Source: Croceicoccus hydrothermalis
GTDB taxonomy: Bacteria > Pseudomonadota > Alphaproteobacteria > Sphingomonadales > Sphingomonadaceae
Reading direction: 5' to 3'
Assembly (NCBI RefSeq): GCF_022378335.1
Contig: NZ_JAIQCI010000003.1
Location: forward strand, 124,001-188,000
Length of the DNA: 64,000 bases
Made by a program: the position numbers and the translations under genes. The notes under the pieces are model-generated. The model was not told the origin of the DNA. It saw only the letters and a list, made by a program, of their open reading frames with translations, and did no database searches. Shown piece by piece: positions 62,177 through 64,000 of the stretch (within the stretch, counting starts at the first letter, position 1; each line of letters starts with the position of its first letter).

Positions 62177-63639
62177 TCGCCGTCTCCCTGCGGGTGGCGG
62201 GGCTGGTCGGCGATCGCCTCGCCATGGCCTTCGCCGGTGGGGTCCTGCGTCGGGCCGGGGGTGAACCCGGCACTTCGGATCGGGCCGTCGTCGCCGCGCT
62301 TGACCCCCTCTTCGTGGGCATGCGGCGCGTCCTTCATCAGGTGCAGGATATACCACGCCCCTGCGGAAAACACGGTGAGATAGACGATGACGAAGGCCAG
62401 CAGCGAAGTCGCCACCGCCGGCGCGTCGAGCGGGCTCGCCGCCTCCGACGTGCGCATCAGATTGTAGATGACATAGGGCTGCCGCCCCACCTCCGTCGTG
62501 ACCCAGCCGGCGATGACCGCCACGAACCCCGACGGCGCCATGACGAGCGCCGCCCGGTGCAACGGTTTCCAGTCGTAAAGTCGCTTGCGATAGCGCGCGA
62601 AAAGGCTCCACAGCCCGAGGCCCAGCATCGCGAAACCGATGCCCACCATGATGCGAAACGACCAGAACACGATTGCGACCGGCGGTTGTTCATCGTCGGG
62701 AATGGTGTCCAGCCCGGCCAGCGGCGCATCGAGGCTGTGCTTGAGGATGAGCGAGGACAGTTTGGGAATGCCGATCGCATAATCGAGCGTCTGCGTCTCG
62801 TCATCGGGGATGCCGAAGATGTAGAGCGGCGCGCCGTCCGGATGGCTTTCGTAATGCCCCTCCATCGCCATCACCTTCTGCGGCTGATGCTCCATGGTGT
62901 TGAGCCCGTGCATGTCGCCGGCAAAGATCTGCACCGGCGCGACGAGCGCGGCCATCCACATCGCCATTGAAAACATCTTGCGCGCATGGGCGTTGGCGCG
63001 GTCCTTGAGCAGGTGCCACGCCCCCACCCCGCCCACGACGAAGGCGGTGGTGAGATAGGCCGCGATCACCGTGTGCACGAGGCGGTAGGGGAAGGAGGGA
63101 TTGAACACGATGTCCCACCAGCTTGCGCCCGGCAGGAATTGCCCGTTGGCGCCCATTTCGAACCCGGTCGGCGTCTGCATCCAGCTGTTGACCGACAGGA
63201 TCCAGAACGCGGAGATGAACGTGCCGAACGCCACCATGCATGTGGCCGCGAAATGCAGCTTGCGCCCCACCCGCTCCATCCCGAAGAGCATCACGCCGAG
63301 AAAGCCCGCCTCCAGGAAAAAGGCGGTCAGCACCTCATACGCCATCAACGGCCCGATCACGGGCCCCGCCCTGTCGGAATAGACCGACCAGTTGGTCCCG
63401 AACTGATACGACATCACGATGCCGGACACGACGCCCATGGCAAACGCGATGGCAAAGATCTTCAGCCAGTATTTGAACAGGTCGAGATAAAGCGATTTCC
63501 CGGTTTTAAGCCACAACCCTTCGAGCACTGCCAGAAAGCTCGCCAGCCCGATGGAAAAGGCGGGGAAAATGAAATGGAAGCTCACGGTGAAGGCGAATTG
63601 GATCCGGGCCAGCACCAGCGCATCGAAATTGTCGAACAT
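62173..63639 (-). CDS. cydA: Cytochrome bd-type ubiquinol oxidase subunit I, cyanide-insensitive type
   Basis: A 488-aa haem subunit. The N-terminal LARIQFAFTVSFHFIFPAFSIGLAS carries the haem b595 histidine region, SVNSWMQTPTGFE is the conserved TM5 block, and GWVTTEVGRQPYVIYNLMRT replaces the usual GRQPW with GRQPY. The Q-loop is short, as in CioA, so I place it in the cyanide-insensitive (CIO) group. The hydrophilic C-terminal tail of about 45 residues (His/Gly/Pro-rich) is not needed for catalysis. It starts at 63639 and is divergent from the hydrolase gene. Confidence 0.95.
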   Translation of the reverse strand: MFDNFDALVLARIQFAFTVSFHFIFPAFSIGLASFLAVLEGLWLKTGKSLYLDLFKYWLKIFAIAFAMGVVSGIVMSYQFGTNWSVYSDRAGPVIGPLMAYEVLTAFFLEAGFLGVMLFGMERVGRKLHFAATCMVAFGTFISAFWILSVNSWMQTPTGFEMGANGQFLPGASWWDIVFNPSFPYRLVHTVIAAYLTTAFVVGGVGAWHLLKDRANAHARKMFSMAMWMAALVAPVQIFAGDMHGLNTMEHQPQKVMAMEGHYESHPDGAPLYIFGIPDDETQTLDYAIGIPKLSSLILKHSLDAPLAGLDTIPDDEQPPVAIVFWSFRIMVGIGFAMLGLGLWSLFARYRKRLYDWKPLHRAALVMAPSGFVAVIAGWVTTEVGRQPYVIYNLMRTSEAASPLDAPAVATSLLAFVIVYLTVFSAGAWYILHLMKDAPHAHEEGVKRGDDGPIRSAGFTPGPTQDPTGEGHGEAIADQPRHPQGDGE

Positions 63640-63810
63640 GGGTTCGCTCTTTCCTGACACCGGCGATTCGCGTGGGCAAATTCGGGGCGCATCGGGGCGC
63701 GCATGGCCATCAGGCCGGTGCCTTCGCACGATCAGGGCCGCGCATTCCCGGCTGCAGACATCGTGCAACCGCCCCTCCCATCGCGCATTCGCGGGCAAGT
63801 TTCAAACCCC

Positions 63811-63859
63811 AAAACGACAATCGCGGTTGCGCAAAACGACAGTCGTACGGGTTTTGCGC
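63811..63859. promoter_or_regulatory. Direct and inverted repeats in the cydA/hydrolase control region
   Basis: A 13-bp direct repeat (AAAACGACAATCG at 63811-63823 and AAAACGACAGTCG at 63833-63845, one mismatch, period 22 bp) overlaps a perfect 9-bp inverted repeat GCGCAAAAC (63829-63837) and GTTTTGCGC (63851-63859). A regulator site is likely; no known box matches. Confidence 0.55.
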
Positions 63860-63895
63860 TTGTGCATGCGGCCCGCCATCGCGCACATGCCGGGC

Positions 63896-64000
63896 ATGGA
63901 ATGGCCCGACCTGCTTCACCGCCCCCGCCCGCTCCCCGACCGGCGCATCGCCTATGGCCGCGACAGGTTGCAGCATGTCGATGTCTGGCTTCCGCGCGCA
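63896..64000 (+). CDS. Alpha/beta hydrolase (carboxylesterase type), 5' fragment
   Basis: The first 35 codons of a gene cut by the window end. MEWPDLLHRPRPLPDRRIAYGRDRLQHVDVWLPRA resembles the N-terminus of alpha/beta hydrolases of the BD-FAE/carboxylesterase type, in which a YG-x-D-x-L-Q-x-x-D-V-x-L-P segment precedes the core fold. The start may also be ATG 63866 or 63887 in the same frame. It is divergent from cydA. Confidence 0.5.
   Translation, partial: MEWPDLLHRPRPLPDRRIAYGRDRLQHVDVWLPRA

Overview
The window is high-GC chromosomal DNA of an alphaproteobacterium, most likely order Sphingomonadales (Erythrobacteraceae or Sphingomonadaceae). The pointers are a large TonB-dependent receptor, a SapC-family protein, a NDUFA12/DUF2155/Aat neighbourhood, a P. 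aeruginosa-length isocitrate lyase next to a RamB/PrpR-like regulator, a fatty acyl-AMP ligase, and tRNA-Trp lying upstream of secE-nusG-rplK-rplA. This assignment is inference from gene content; no 16S rRNA gene is present. Genes are densely packed, with many ATGA or 1-nt overlaps. I see no insertion sequence, prophage or CRISPR array.

Layout. 1-3.3 kb: the end of an ABC ATPase, its FtsX-type permease and a DUF805 protein. 3.4-6.1 kb: a TonB-dependent receptor. 6.4-18.7 kb: typA, putP, a membrane protein, 6-phosphogluconolactonase, a Nudix hydrolase, dinB, a Bcr-type MFS exporter, the XRE/Cys-cluster regulator divergent from aceA, a 54-aa protein in the aceA operon, and sapC. 18.7-25.3 kb: an oprM-acrB-acrA RND efflux operon with a divergent TetR regulator and a clear palindromic operator. 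25.4-34.4 kb: an M49-like peptidase lipoprotein, a fatty acid desaturase, serS-surE-K+ channel, rimO and a CinA-like protein. 34.4-39.7 kb: the secE-nusG-rplK-rplA operon, an AgcS alanine/Na+ symporter, a decayed lipoprotein-like gene and tRNA-Trp. 39.8-42.6 kb: aat, DUF2155, NDUFA12, DUF192 and recX. 42.8-49.7 kb: fatty acyl-AMP ligase, DUF389, a CPA1 antiporter, a GH15 enzyme and an entericidin-like lipoprotein. 49.8-52.6 kb: TelA, an XpaC-like protein, a PHA-system protein and DUF2721.

52.7-58.2 kb is the most distinctive region. It holds a GT4 glycosyltransferase fused to a second large domain, a GH130 enzyme, mannose-1-phosphate guanylyltransferase and mannose-6-phosphate isomerase, tightly coupled in one direction. 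None of the four products shows a signal peptide. This looks like a cytosolic GDP-mannose-fed mannoside synthesis and phosphorolysis unit, possibly a mannan-type reserve. 58.4-61 kb: a TonB-family protein divergent from a serralysin-like M10 protease. 61-64 kb: cydX(DUF2474)-cydB-cydA of the cyanide-insensitive oxidase type, then a divergent alpha/beta hydrolase cut by the window end, with a repeat-rich control region between them.

Several convergent gene pairs are packed so tightly that their stop codons overlap (2852-2855, 9844-9847, 11797-11800, 52207-52210), and aat and the DUF2155 gene overlap by 73 bp.
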